From Antedon mediterranea (lineage: Eukaryota > Echinodermata > Crinoidea > Comatulida > Antedonidae): a stretch of 64,000 nt of DNA. The translations under genes were made by a program, and so were the position numbers. The notes under the pieces were generated by a model. It made no database searches. It had not been told where the DNA came from and saw only the letters and a program-made list of their open reading frames with translations. This document shows, piece after piece, positions 1-12,768 of this stretch. How positions within the stretch are numbered: position 1 is the stretch's first letter; every line of letters begins with the position of its first letter. Location: the NCBI RefSeq assembly GCF_964355755.1, contig NC_092678.1:6048922-6112921 (forward strand). The letters run 5' to 3'.

Positions 1-379
1 GCAGCCTATGGCCGCTTAACCTTTGTCTAAAAGATCGTCTAAAACTTGTAATTTTAAAAAACGGTACTTAGTGTTGTACTGTATTCAGGAATAGTCTTCC
101 TTATATCCACAGTATACTCTTCATGTTCAATTATTTATACTACAAAATATCGTTATGTGATACTTACTGTATAACATAACAGTTAAATGTAAATGAATAA
201 CCAATTTACTGCACGATAATCTAATCTATACACAAGACTATTGTTCCTATTAATTAAAATACACAATACTATAGTTAACCATTGTATCTCAGTCTTACTA
301 TCTCTAACACAACCATCTACAAAAGCTGAAGTATAGTCATATCTTGGGACCATTGCACAGTTTAACCATACCACTACTG

Positions 380-495
380 TATATAGGCTTTCTATGCTTC
401 TATGAATAGATGTTCGGTTAAACGCAGGAACGTTAGTTTATCATACCCGGTACTGTTTTGATTTTACTCTCAGTCGGGAAATTACCTCGCATACT
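380..495 (-). repeat. Interspersed repeat R1, partial copy
   Basis: Read on the minus strand this stretch matches the start of two longer plus-strand copies at 25,446-25,840 and 31,357-31,690. Shared words include GAGGTAATTTCCCG, ATCAAAACRGTACYGGGT and TTCATAGAAGC. Family not recognised. Confidence 0.6.
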
Positions 496-589
496 AATTG
501 TTTTCTTATATTTTTTACAAATAATAAAAGTATTACTTATTTTTAGCATTAATCTGAATTTTGATATTTAAAAAAATGTGTGTAGTTTT

Positions 590-765
590 TTGCTTTCTTG
601 TAGATGCTTTAATTTTGCTGATTTTTATTTTATTTCTGTGCTCTGTTCTGGGTGGACCAACTAGCATAGGTGTTTAGCACTTGTTTAGGTTCCTTGCCTT
701 TTATAGTTGTTTGTCTTCTTGTATATGGCAGAAAATTGAAATAAAATAAATAAATAAATAATCAA
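590..765 (+). mobile_element. Possible retroposon 3' tail ending in (AAAT)n
   Basis: A stretch ending in a tandem AAAT tail after a T-rich segment resembles the 3' end of a LINE or SINE. No coding remnant is seen, so the call rests on the tail alone. Confidence 0.25.
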
Positions 766-1471
766 CATGCTTCTATTATATATTATTTGTTTTGTTTTAT
801 CACTCGGTGTTGAATAAATAAAATAAAAATGTACTTTACACAAAATGTGTTAATACTGTAAACGCAAAGCTGCCTGTTTCAATTATGTAATCCAAATTTA
901 ATTTGTTTTTAACTATAATCTAGAGTATTTTATTTGGGTATAATCACGCTACAAATTTAATCAAAGGATGAAGGCAAAAAGGAGAATGATCTAGATCACT
1001 AATAGAATAATAATGACTGCCCTGGATATACTAGAGATTAATATACAAGGAGAAACTATATTATTATTACTGTGTTACACAGGGTTTTATACCATATGCT
1101 ATACCTGTATCAGAATTCCTATATGACACTAATTGCAAACAAGCTTATATTTCATAAATAACCAATGGAATTGATGCAAGTTTAATTCCACAGTGTATAG
1201 AGTACAACGTGTCATCGTAATTACTAAATATTAAAAGCATGTAATTTACTACATATTAATTATAACAGTGTTTGATTTTGTACAGGTCCGCTGGCAAATA
1301 GTCTGTAAAATCGTTGATGGGCGACTGTCAGACCAGTTCATTTTTCACAGAAATGTCATAAATAAATATCGAATACCATCTTTGTAACAACTTTGTAAAT
1401 TTTTTAAAAAATGATTATATACAGAGTGAGTTTGAGTCAGCAATTTGATATTGTTTCATAACAGATTTCAT

Positions 1472-1545
1472 TTAGGTGGTCAAGGGGCTAGTGGTCAAGG
1501 GGCTAATGGTCAAGGGGCTAATGGTCAAGGGGCTAATGGTGAGGG
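1472..1545. repeat. 15-bp minisatellite, about 4-5 copies
   Basis: Tandem copies of GGTCAAGGGGCTAAT with single-base variants. Confidence 0.85.
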
Positions 1546-1799
1546 GACTATTACACCACAGTAGTTGTGCACTGTTTTATTATCGTATTCATCAAGGTCA
1601 AGCTAGCTTTAACAACGAACTGTAACATTCAAAGTTTTTTCTGCAGCATCATACTATTGAATCATATTATTGTATAATAATAATACTATAATAATATCCT
1701 GGATTATATAGTGCCTAATGTTGTGAAACCTCAATGCGCTGAGCATTATTACCCCAAACATACTACCACAATGCAGCTAGTAATCGGCGCAAAGTTGTG

Positions 1800-1953
1800 T
1801 CTTGATCTAACAGGGTTCCCATTTATAAACCTGGGTGGAGAGAGGCACAAGTAAAGTATCTTGCCTAAGGATACAAGCAATGCGGCAAGAGTTGGATTCG
1901 AACCTCGGTCTCATGATCAGTAGTCGAACATCCAACATACTGCGCCACGCGCC
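1800..1953 (-). mobile_element. tRNA-derived SINE
   Basis: On the minus strand the element opens with a tRNA-like head: A-box-like TGGCGCAGTATG and a perfect B box GGTTCGAATCC at the usual spacing. It continues with CTTAGGCAAGATACTTT and CTCCACCCAGG, words that recur in conserved central parts of invertebrate SINEs. This is a retroposed Pol III element, not a functional tRNA gene: there is no acceptor stem pairing. Confidence 0.75.
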
Positions 1954-2033
1954 CTTACGTATGCAGTAGTATCATATCATTATATTACTTGTAACTTAAT
2001 AATAAACAACATCTCGGCTAGTTTGCAATCATA

Positions 2034-2177
2034 AAGCTCTGTCTACACTATCAAATTTTATGTGACAAAAAATATGCCCATGGACATGATGATGTCGTAT
2101 CACTACCATATTTGGGCATATCACCACCATATTTGGGCACACACATTTTTTTTGTCAAACTAGTGTAGACAGGGCTT
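2034..2177. mobile_element. MITE with AAGCYCTGTCTACACTA inverted ends
   Basis: The left end AAGCTCTGTCTACACTA and the right end TAGTGTAGACAGGGCTT are inverted repeats. The interior carries repeats of CACCATATTTGGGCA. A sister copy lies at 23,006-23,118, and a further fragment with the same internal word is at about 59,410-59,500. Too short to encode a transposase. Confidence 0.75.
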
Positions 2178-2639
2178 AAAACAGTTCTTCATTATTAATT
2201 TACAATAAATACTATATAATAATAATACATTGATTATGACATTAATTATTCAAACACATGACATATTTCAGTGAATATCATTATAAATTCATTATTATAT
2301 TTTATAATATTTGATTTATGAAACTTTAAATATTTTCTTTGCTAAAAATTAATATTGACAGGATTCTTGGTAAACAAAACATATTTTATTATAAAGAGCT
2401 AATTGAATTGAATATACTGTATGTGATAACACATTAATGCGCTATTTTAAGCCATCTCACGTGCGAGTTTCAAGAGTATTACTGTATAAATCACTTAAAC
2501 AATTTCAATCAAAAGGTTAAAGGTCACAAATAAGGTTAAAGTTCACATATAAATGCCTCCCATCTAAAAATAAACACAGAAAACATAATACTACAAATAA
2601 CAAATAATTTTGATAACAAAACAGATAATAAATTATAAG

Positions 2640-2785
2640 TAGATCTCTATAATAAATTAAGGGGACATCTTCTGGAACCAACAAAGTGTCCTTTTTAATA
2701 TACAGTAGTAGTATCCTGGTTTGTTTCACAGGAAGTGTCCCCTTAATAGAGGTTCCCCTAATAGGGGTGTCCCTCCAATGAAAAG
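2640..2785 (-). repeat. Interspersed repeat R2 (AAGGGGACAC motif)
   Basis: Related to copies at 57,680-57,855, 61,655-61,810 and, more weakly, 9,410-9,500 and 62,570-62,720. Shared words are TTAAGGGGACA, GGGACCCAACAAA and AATAGGGGTGTCCC. Likely a short non-autonomous transposon; no coding capacity. Confidence 0.6.
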
Positions 2786-5082
2786 CTCCTAATATGATTT
2801 TGATAAACAAATATTTTTAGTTTTTTATGATGGACCAACACTATTATTTCATGATTTTGTTTTCAATAAAATTATTATTATTGACAATAGTGAGTACATT
2901 TCACCTGCTCTGTGATGTATAAATAGTTTCTTTGTATTCATAATTCATACTGTACTTAACACTTTTTGCTATCTTTGTTTTGACAGATAAAAAACTGGAG
3001 AAAAAATGTATGCCATATAATATTGTACCCATTACAATAACCAGAAGTAATCTGGTTATAGCTATACATGACAGTACCATAGTTAAGATTGGTGTCAGCC
3101 TGATCATTTTTTGATAGGACACATCTGTTCATATTGAACTTTTAATTTTTATATATCAGACTTTTAATTTCTCCTTAATTAATTAATTTCTTCTATACAC
3201 ATCCAACATCTAAACATCCATAAATTAGTTACTAGATAAATAATCATAGAGTATGACATCAAATGAATATTCCCCAAAGGATTCTAATATTTACTGATTA
3301 GTAAATTGTTTGGAGGGGAATGCCTCTTAACAGTTACCAATGAACCAAGATTTATTTAACTGGTGAATGGATACATCATATAATATTAACAGTCAAAATA
3401 AGTATAAAAAAGTAGTTCATCATTTTACAGTAACTGTCAAAAGGGGAAGGCGCACCTTGTTACATACAGTAATACCCTCTTAAAACTGTACCACTCATGT
3501 GGCCACTTCCCTGAAAAATGTTGTTGAACAATACTCATGTCGTGTCTTGCTTGTCAGTAAAGAAATCGTCCTACAATTTTTTTCTGAATAATTTCTTTTT
3601 TATCAATTTCTACTTTTCAATTGACTACCCGATTTAGTGTTTAATTATGATAATAAAAGGCGCTAATGTACGATAGCACCGTGAATAACTAATGATATAC
3701 AAAATATATGACCAGAAATGCCCTCTGGCAATAGAAGACGAGAATGACTAATTCCTCTTCTTTCCGATTCAGAAATGCAAAAAGTACAACAATCAATCAA
3801 TAACTATCAGAAAAGAAATAGACGCAAAGGTTACACTGGGGACTCGCAAACGAACCGTAATAAAGATTATTCACAGATGCTTGCGAAGAAATGAAGAAAC
3901 GACAGCGCGGTGCCAACCCGACTTATATTTATCAATTTACTACGCAAACTGAGCCTTAATAGCGAGTCATTATTAGACAGTTTGTAACCGTGAGTAGTCA
4001 ATATCTATATCAGATAATTGGAAAAGGTTTGCTAACATGTCTAGATACATTTCAGTTTAAGTATTTTAAACATCCATGGATTACATGGCGAAGTATAGAA
4101 ATCATACTAATAATTAATCTACAGTTTACAGTATAAAGAAAAGAGACTCCAAAAGAGACCACAAACATTGCAGATGGATGATTTATATATTTTTATAAGC
4201 AATTTTGAATATTAAAACTAATTAAAACTCTATATTTGTATATTGAAAAATGAAGAAATCTTTAAAATAGCCATTTATTCTACAATAATTTTTAGAAACA
4301 GCTCTTATTCTTAAATCATCAAATCTTTAGTGGTCATAAAATGGATATTTATTTGTCTAAGTGTCTATAGAGAAAAAATTGATAGCAAAAATAAAGTACA
4401 GTATAAATAGATTTTAGTTTTATATTGTACAATAAAGCATACAATAATAATAGCTCAAATTTGAGAGAACGACGACACAAAAATAAATTTCACTGGATCA
4501 TTCCATTGTGATAATGGACTAGTCCACCATCCACGCCACCACACGGGGCATTCTCCAGCACATGTATCACACCATTTACTTTATACAAATGCTGTGTATG
4601 TTACAAGCTACTGTCTGTCTAAATTGGATGGTGGAAAAAGTTTAAATAATAATTTAAAATAAAACTAAATTTGTTTTGTTATCATTCACATGGCAATTCA
4701 GTACGTTCAAATTTTCTTCGTTAAAGAATTGAAGAGAAAAGCTTTTCTCTGAGTTTTTTTTTTGTGATTTCATCTTACACATAGCGTGATAAGATTAACA
4801 ATGATTTATAATAGCTTTTTTTAAATCTTTTCCTGCAATGCTTTAACCATTATCTGTTCAGATCTCTGATTTATATCACTATGCAATGCACACAATGACA
4901 GACTGTTCTTTACAAAAAATAGCATTCATTCCAACTATAAATTTGACTATAGATCTATAAAATACAGTAGATATATATTTTAAGTATTATTTACTCAAGA
5001 TTATTTAATAATTCTTTCATTTTATAAATAGGTAATATATGTTTATTGAATGTCAATAAAGATATTGAGATAATATACTTAC

Positions 5083-7492
5083 TTTTTATCTAAGGTACAC
5101 CAGCCACAGTATGGGTCTCCATCTTCCTCTAAGTTCGTTCCGATGCACTCATCACACGTCGTATACTGAGCACAGTTTTCAAGACGAACTCTAAATAACT
5201 CTTTCTCAGTTAGGACAAGTAGTGTCTCGTTGTTGACCATCATGTCTGACCGTACAGGACTTCTTTTGGCCAGCTCTATATCTTCATAGATACGAGCCGA
5301 TGTGTTACTGGTAAGATGCGTCTATAGATCAGTAGTATTACATAGCATTAGAAATATATTGTATAAGAACAGAATAACATATCCAATATTGTAAAAAAAA
5401 GATATAGCCTGGAAATTTTATATTGATCTCTCAGGCAAGCTTGAGGGCAGGAAAGCTAACTTGAAGGGTAGCAAGGCCAACTTGAAGGGCAGCAAGGCCA
5501 ACTTGAGGGGCAGCAAGGCCAATTTGAGGGACAGCAATGTCAATTTGAGGGACAGCAAGGCCAATTTGAGAACAGCAAGGCCAACTTGAGGGGCAGCAAG
5601 GCCAACTTGAGGAGCAGAAAGGCCAACTTGAGGGACAGAAAGTCCAACTTGAGCAACAGCAAGGCCAACTTGAGGGGCAGCAAGGCAAACTTTAGATAAC
5701 AACTAAACATGGAATTATTTTTAAAGGCACAAGGGTGAAGACCATGTTATTCAAACACTGTATACGCACCTTAAGTAAACGTCCATTTTCTGTACCAAGG
5801 AAAGCTATAGTATGACCTCTTTCAATATTGATTGTGATTGCTTTAAGTTTGTCATTTTTTAGTGCCAACACAGCATCAGCAGTAGTTGGATGATTCACAG
5901 ATCCTTGAGATGTTGAAATTGCATCAGTGTTTCTACACTTATAATTCTCTATATTCACATTACTTGCTGGGTTGTCCTGAAATAATTGTCCAATCAGTCA
6001 ATGTAAAACTATATAGCGTTATATTATAAATAAAGTATACCACAATTTATATACACTACACAATGCATAGGCTGGCGTAAGCCTGTGTACTCAGGTACAC
6101 CACTGGCCCATTGGAATACCACCAAGCACACCAGATTAAAAGGTCATAAGGCATTCATTGGCACGTCAACATGAATATCCACTACATCAAAATGTTCATA
6201 TCTGTGGATGAGTACCAGTGCAAAAGCTGTGCACGTTCACTACTAATTACAGGTGGGCATATTATGATGTGTAACTGTTATGATTTTAACATTTTCATTA
6301 ATTGTAAAATACTACTTTCTTTCTTTATTATGTAATTTGAATAAATACAGTATACCGGAATATTACAGAAAAATTTAGACAAAACCAAATTGTGCGTCAT
6401 TTTCATTAACTTACTACTAGTGAAGTGTTCATATTTATTGTTAAAAATATTACTTACAGTGGCAGAACATTGTGTTCTTGGCGCACCATACGTCAATACA
6501 TATTCTTCAGCATTTGCTTTAGAAAATAAACACCCAAATATGGCACCATCAAAGGCTTTTTCAATATCTTTCAACGTATATATACACAGAGCTGATTCCG
6601 CATCAGTAGCACTACGTGTAAACACACCATATAATAGCATATCTTCTTTATTCACGCCAAATGCGGTAGATAAATCAGAACCAGCCGGGCCAAAATAAAC
6701 AGCTTGGATATTTTGATATTTGGTCGTGCCGTTGACACATTGCAGATAAATATCGGAAAGATGATCTAAACTATCGCCATCGCAAATACGACTAATCCTA
6801 GGTACTTTTCCCTTGATATTATTGTCAAAATCATATATATTCGCAACAAAATATCGAAATCTTTTGTAGCTAAACCCACCAACATAGTTCACAAGATCAT
6901 CTCTTTTGTAAACGTCTTTTACGCGAAATGTATTTTCATTGGAATCATAGACTTTAAAACTAATTGTTGACCTTATAGATATAGTGTAGAAAGAAGATAC
7001 GGATGCTGCAATATATAAATATGTCATGTCATCTTTGGTTGCAAGGTATCCAATGGAAGAATCATGACCACGACTAACAATGTCTTTGGCAGACTCTTCA
7101 GGCGTCAAATCATCAATCAATCGGGATTCGCATTGTGATTGGACATCCTCATTTTCGTCACTTCCGCACGTTATCAACCGCTCGTTTTCCTCATCAACCA
7201 CTAAAATCTTATTAATGATGGCGCACTTGTCCTCCGAACATGTCTTATTAGACCGCTCTATTACATCTAATGAGTCTGATAAACGGTAGATATATCGCTG
7301 GCTACTTATGTAAACTTCTCCGTTACTTCTCACAGCCAAGTGAAAGAAGGTCTCATCAGAGCTGCTGTCAGCTGCGAAATTAGAATAGACATCTAGTGAT
7401 TCGCTCCGGACGTTATCTGCCAGAAATGAAAGACTGTAAAGTATAGAAAGCTGAACCAATATACATCTGACTGCCATCCCACTTGAAGCCAT
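5083..7492 (-). CDS. Plexin-like receptor gene 1, sema and partial PSI exons (3' part not found)
   Basis: Encodes a secretory-pathway protein with an N-terminal hydrophobic signal (start MASSGMAVRC) and a sema propeller. Coding exons: 7,492-6,458, 5,976-5,770 and 5,321-5,083, each with clean AG/GT borders (donors GTAAGT, GTGCGT, GTAAGT) and compatible phases, giving 493 residues plus two bases. The last exon ends in a PSI module with CAQYTTCDEC and DPYCGWCTL, the plexin-type signature. In gene D the sema end and PSI lie in two exons (132 and 113 nt); here they are fused into one of 239 nt, so an intron was lost or gained. The protein is far more diverged from D than A, C and D are from each other. 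The start at 7,492 follows acceptor TTCTTCTAG. The remaining exons are not recognised in the window. Confidence 0.8.
5432..5697. repeat. 21-bp minisatellite in gene 1 intron 2
   Basis: About 12-13 copies of GCCAACTTGAGGGGCAGCAAG with substitutions. It lies between exons 5,976-5,770 and 5,321-5,083 of gene 1. Because the unit is a multiple of three and lacks stops, it is open in more than one frame; I regard those frames as fortuitous. Confidence 0.9.
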
Positions 7493-7714
7493 ATTACCTA
7501 GAAGAATAAATAAAGCATAAAGTCTGTGTACTGTAGATTGCCACATTTATCAACATCATCATATGAAAAAAATGAAAGACATCACCTAATATGGTTACAA
7601 TCATACAGTATTTTTCTTTGTATCTTTTTTTATTAATATTTAGGCAAATTGCCAAGGATAATCATAATAATAATTCATTCACGATCCTTCATAAAGGTGG
7701 CAATATCACAACAC

Positions 7715-7862
7715 AAGACGCTTTACTGTACATAAACAAAGTCTTACTACAAGTCTTTGGGAGTGGAGTTGTAATTTTTCATTAGAACAAATCCTGACTT
7801 GAACCCAAGACCCTTGGATTGGTAGACGAACATCATAACCACCATGCCACAACTCCACTCTG
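7715..7862 (-). mobile_element. tRNA-derived SINE, family S2
   Basis: Homologous to 62,170-62,342. On the minus strand it starts GGAGTTGTGGC, with an A-box-like TGG..TGGTGG, and carries a degraded B box (GGGTTCAAGTC). It sits in the intron between the noncoding 5' exon and the first coding exon of gene 1. Confidence 0.7.
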
Positions 7863-8206
7863 TAGTAGAGCTCTGTAAATATACATACAGTACAGTAACA
7901 CATCAATTGCAATCAGTATGCAATTAATATACTATACCTGTATATTTTGGATGTTGAATTTTATTATCAAACCATGAAACACAAATTTACTAAGATATGA
8001 AATTTATTTCCAAATACTAAACAAAATTCCAATACTATTTATCTCATCAATAATAACACGAACACTCGTTACACATTTAAGTATAATCTTAACGTGTTAT
8101 AAAAACATTTCATGGCATAAGTCTTACATTAAAACAAAGCTACTTGCTTGCAGTGCTTTTATCCCTAATCTGTTGGATTTAGCGCTAAGCAAACAACTAT
8201 ACACAA

Positions 8207-8300
8207 ACACAGCCACTGTCACACAGCCACTGTCACACAGCCACTGTCACACAGCCACTGTCACACAGCCACTGTCACACAGCCACTGTCACACAGCCAA
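8207..8300. repeat. 14-bp minisatellite
   Basis: Six to seven near-perfect copies of CAGCCACTGTCACA in the first intron of gene 1. Confidence 0.9.
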
Positions 8301-9548
8301 CTGTGCAATTGGGACTGGACCGTTTTTAGAGGTGTTTACCACCTGTTGGTCCCGATCCTTCACTAACAGTGTTAGTGAGAAGTTGAATAAATAAAAAAAA
8401 TAAATATACAGTACATACAGTACAGCAGTACATACTCTATTGAGAATGGAGAGTTACATCTTAAATTTTTATTGACAGAAAGTAACATGAAAGCTTGATT
8501 CACACTAGGATGCAACGTAATGATGTAGACATAACGTATTGACGAAAAGTGCATTAAAAACATAATGTACTGTACAGTGGGAACTTAAGAAAAGCACGGT
8601 TCTGTAGACGTTTTAAACACCGTTTTTAAAGTGTAACATTAATAGAGGGTTGCAATAGTGTTAAAACATATTATTTCTTGGTTTACACTAGGATGCAATG
8701 TACACTATCAACGAAAAGTGCTGTAAAAGCATAACTAATACTATGGGAAATACTATGGTGCAAAAATTAAATTCTGTTACATGAAAGATAGTTCCCATCC
8801 TTTTTTGTACAATATAATTTTAATCGGTCTAGTTTTACTACTGTAACTACTATGTGTACCACGAATCTATATAACAAAATATATAACAATTATTTTTTAT
8901 CCGAAAATATTTTTTATTTTAAACAACAATAGTACAACATGAATTAATTAGTATTTTCTAAATATCAATATTTCAATCTAAGAAAACTTTCTAACGTTAT
9001 CACTTTTTTTTCTTTTTTTTTATGTTTTAATAAAAATTGCCAAAGAAAAGTCAAATTTTCAGTTTATTGACAAATGAATAATTTTGAATCTTAAATCTTT
9101 AAAGAAACTGGTTCTGCAATAATTTCTTGTGTGAAAAGAAATCCATGATTAAAATATTGATTATTTTTCTAAAGTGATATTTAATCACATAAGTTAATTT
9201 TTTTCTGTAAACTAGTCATCCATTGCAGATTCTTGATATTAAATAAACGTATTCACATCATCGAGTAGTTTTGATAGTAGTCGCTACTTACACTGACAAC
9301 TGTTAGACGCCAATAACATATTTGAATGTGATTTGTAGCTCATAGAAAATCTTGAATGAATGATGGCAAACATCAAGCTCAAATGAAGGATGAAAAAAAA
9401 CTTTAGAGGCGCCCCTCTTCAGGGGACACTTATGTGAAACGAACCAGGGGAACTACAGTATACTGTAATAACACCAGACCCACCTTAAAGGGACAAGTGT
9501 CCCAGCATTGATGTTTTCAGTCGATATAGTTTAAATAAATAAATATAG

Positions 9549-9650
9549 TCGTGTGCAACGTGACTCTACAGCCACTATGTTGGTAGGTTGGTCGGTAAAC
9601 ACTAACTTGAGCACGCGACTGCAGCCATGTATATGGCCTTGTTCCTTATG
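9549..9650 (+). repeat. Interspersed repeat R3
   Basis: Matches the reverse complement of 62,870-62,985. Shared features are GACTCTACA, a GGTTGGT/GGTCGGT run, TAAACACTAACT, GAGCACGCGACT and a palindromic ATGGC block. Family not recognised. Confidence 0.6.
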
Positions 9651-10123
9651 ACCACTCCACTGAGGACAGATACAGATACAAGCTAGGTGGTTCTTCACTT
9701 GTATATTATTGGTATTATAGTACACCAAATTGGTTGTGCTAATTTTATCTAGGTTTCAATAATTTCAACTTCCAGTATTTTGTATGGAGTGTCGCTAGAT
9801 ATGTCTTGATTATATATTGTCTGTACTTATGGTTCTTCTTGATGTCTCGCCGTCCTTAGTACCGTAGCAGCAGTTGATTTTATTATCACAATCAAAATAA
9901 ATGCGACTGATTTTAAACACAACCGATATGCCACAAACCGTATGCCAAAATAGTTACATACCAATTTCAATGGCCTACAATAACAATTTAAAATTCTGAA
10001 TTAACAAGTAAAGGAATTTACCCATCACACCTATCTGATTTCAAACGCTGCGGCAATTGTGTTGGCATACTGTAAATGTATTACTACAGCGAAAAATTAA
10101 GCAACAAAAATTGTCTAGGCCTA

Positions 10124-10665
10124 GGCCGGTGTAAGATTGAAATGTGTCCATCATTCAAAAGTGTCCGGGTGGACACTATTCAGCATTGGATAGTGTCCAA
10201 TTGCATGTTTCAACGGGTTCGCGGGCGTTTTCCAACAATCTAATGCTGTCTGGCGCGTTTAATAATGTCTGACCCTTGGATTGAATACCGTCCGTGGTTG
10301 AGATTTGAGATTCAGGTTTTGATCGTGATTGCGCATGCACTTGTCTTTTTTTAACGACCACTATTTGTTAATAATGCCAAACTAGTTTTTATTTTTCCAA
10401 GATTACTTGGCTTAAAACACCTCCAATTAGCGACCATTATATTATTTGGTATGAATAAAGACAAGAAGAATAAATAATAATAAATAATATAATAATAATC
10501 ATGTAATAAAAACAAGTAAAATACTGGTCCTCTTCCAATTAAAGAACACTTTAGTTTAGACACTTCCAATTAGCGACCATTTTTATTGTTTTGTATGAGT
10601 AAAGACAAGAGTAATTGTCCAGTGGACACTTTCAAACACCGGACACATTTAAATCTTACACCGGC
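10124..10665. mobile_element. MITE/foldback element with 26-bp terminal inverted repeats
   Basis: The ends GGCCGGTGTAAGATT.. and ..AATCTTACACCGGCC are inverted over 26 bp with one mismatch. Subterminal repeats (GTGTCC, GTGGACACT) are also inverted. An internal block around CCAATTAGCGACCAT occurs twice (about 10,424 and 10,565). No transposase reading frame. It lies in the first intron of gene 1, near its promoter. Confidence 0.75.
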
Positions 10666-10987
10666 CACTTATCTACAGTTTGTATATGACCTTGACATCT
10701 GTGTCTCCATCATCCACTCACAATCATACCATTCTCCATAATCATGTATACAAAAGTATTTTAATTAAAATACAAAAGTAATCCCAGCCTAGGTTACCTA
10801 TTCTCTAGGGTCTTATTTAATAGACTAAAACACATAAATAGTAAATAACCAATAGATTTGTATATATAAATAATAATTCAACCTAGGCCTACTTTCACTT
10901 ACCCCACGGATTGACCCCTGTTAGCCTAGACAACACAAACCTACCTAAGCCGCCTCTCAAGTTCACGGACTTCCGTCTCAGACTCAC

Positions 10988-11300
10988 CTGTGTGCACGCA
11001 CGGTACACTACTTTGAAATCGACAGTACCCGCGACAATACCGTTAATACAGGAACAAACAGGATGTCATACGAACATAATCCTCTACTATAATAATTTAA
11101 CTATAAATGCATACAATGGATATGCCTCCGAAGTGAAATTCCTCTGAAAACGTGCACAATAAACGTATTTTAGGACTACGATTTCAACTGCATACCACAA
11201 CACACCGTGCAGTGTGTTGATCAACTGAAAATACTTGGCGAATGCAGCAGTTGCAAAAGGTTAATGACCTTTGTTATTGTACATATAGAGGGCGCAATAT
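10988..11300 (-). promoter_or_regulatory. Promoter/noncoding 5' exon block of gene 1
   Basis: Homologous to blocks upstream of heads D, C and A. Shared words read on the minus strand are TTGATCAACACACTGC, CAGAGGAATTTC, GTATGACATCCTGTTTGTTCC and a GATTTC segment. The block ends in a good donor, CACACAG|GTGAGT, with exon end at 10,988, joining to acceptor 7,498. Conservation between strongly diverged genes suggests a promoter plus noncoding first exon. The transcription start cannot be placed from sequence. Confidence 0.6.
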
Positions 11301-12751
11301 CAATTTTCTGTTCTTTCTTTCTCACTAAGAGTGTGATTGAATAAACTCTTTTTCACTCAAAAAATAAAAGTACAAACATTTATAACATGTAACACAAGTA
11401 TATAATTCGATCAAATATTCTTTCCTTAATACCAACCGAGATACCAACATAATGCCTACATAATTCTTAAATCCTTCATGTTAGCTCTTCCACGCTTCGA
11501 GTGGTCTACGAAACTTTAATTGTATATTTTGAAACTTACTTGAAACAAAAACCAAAATATTTCTTAAATTGCTGTTACAAAACGTTATTTAATTTAATTT
11601 TTTTTTTCTTATTCATTTACGGTGGTATAAAATATCAAAAGAACCAAGAAAATTGCTAATATATAAATATTTGTGTTTTACATACATCTAAATATTATAC
11701 AAGTCATTTTTAAAAAGCAATGTATTTACAATAGGATAGCATGAAAATAATTGATGTTTTATGCTGGTACTATATGCCATGTAATTTAATGATCTTTATA
11801 ATCTTTAAAGGATCTTTTGTTACTAGTATTTTAAATCACACTATTGCTGCCAATCAATTCTGAATAATAGATGTAATTATTAAATATAAAATTAAACAAT
11901 ATATAAAACATTTCATTTACAAAAAACAATTTGTTTTGTTTTATATATGTATTTTAATATGTATTACTGTATATATATTTTTTATACATATATGAATAAT
12001 TTCTAAACAGCCCAGTGATATACTGAAATTTAATTTGAAACGACAAAGATGATAAAAAGTTGTCCCAAACAAGATTCCAACCCGGAAACTTCTGCTTGAT
12101 GGCCAAACAATTAGGAACAGCACTAGCCTTTTAATCATTATATATGTATATATTATTTAATCAATATATATGTATATATTATTTAATCATTATGATATAT
12201 ACAGTATTATCTGCTTTATATTTATATACTCTAAGTACTCTCACTTTGACTGATGCTTTTTGTTTATTTTACTTTGTATCTCCATTGAGATCCAGTCACT
12301 GATATCCACAGCATTGTTTTTTCAGTAATTTGCTCTTGTATTTATATATATATATAAATCATACTGTCAAATTATAGAAACAGTTCTCATATTTCGGAAC
12401 ATGATCTCATAAGCATAGCTCATTGGCGAAAGTTCCGTATTTTTAGTTATATGAAAAAAATGTCTCTGGCGGGATTCAAACCTGTGATTCGAACCTGCGA
12501 CCTCTGGATTATCATACCACTATAATACAAATGGATTAGAAAAAATATACAAAGTTTTATTTCAATAGATATCATTAGTTTTTTAAATAAACATATTACT
12601 GCCATTAATTCAGAAAAAATTGAATATGGTTAGAGCACTGAAAATCCAAAGAGGAAAAAATGTTTATTTATTTTTTATTTTATTTATTTATTTTGTTTAT
12701 TTTTCTTCCAGTAAATTGGTCAAATAGCAGAGCAGACTGTTCTTAAATCTA
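11301..12751. other. Short intergenic stretch between gene D and gene 1
   Basis: AT-rich, with a 30-bp duplicated TATATATGTATATATTAT segment near 12,130-12,190 and a SINE fragment near 12,465-12,520. No exon is seen, in particular nothing encoding a plexin GAP or Rho-binding domain. Together with the immediate start of gene 1, this supports the short tail of gene D. Confidence 0.6.
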
Positions 12752-12757
12752 TTTATT
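12752..12757 (-). terminator. Polyadenylation signal of gene D
   Basis: AATAAA on the minus strand about a dozen bases after the stop codon at 12,769. This would give an unusually short 3' untranslated region. Confidence 0.55.
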
Positions 12758-12768
12758 ATTGTAGCTTA

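Larger units (their letters stand above)
1..5082. other. No gene recognised; repeat-rich flank downstream of gene 1
   Basis: AT-rich sequence with scattered repeats (listed separately). Further exons of gene 1, transcribed leftward, would be expected here or beyond the left edge. I could not find a convincing IPT or PSI-completing exon on the minus strand. Two weak candidates (about 4,490-4,610 and 2,900-3,130) are discussed under rejected items. Confidence 0.6.

Noticed and set aside
2901-3130. Hydrophobic minus-strand frame as a membrane-helix exon of gene 1, or CVLSKND as its PSI end
   Set aside because: The upstream acceptor is purine-rich and weak, two different frames would be needed for the two readings, and there is no similarity to gene D beyond hydrophobicity.
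4490-4610. Minus-strand Cys/Trp-rich frame (CDTCAGECPVWW) as the next exon of gene 1
   Set aside because: The only available acceptor is poor, the cysteine spacing does not match the end of the PSI module in gene D, and the frame runs into a stop without a donor.
5418-5702. Repeat-encoded frames in the 21-bp array as a gene
   Set aside because: Open in several frames purely because the unit is a multiple of three; lies between two exons of gene 1.
8173-8394. His/Thr-rich small protein
   Set aside because: Entirely produced by the 14-bp minisatellite.
12465-12520. tRNA gene
   Set aside because: Has a B-box-like GGTTCGAATC on the minus strand but no cloverleaf; best read as a SINE fragment.
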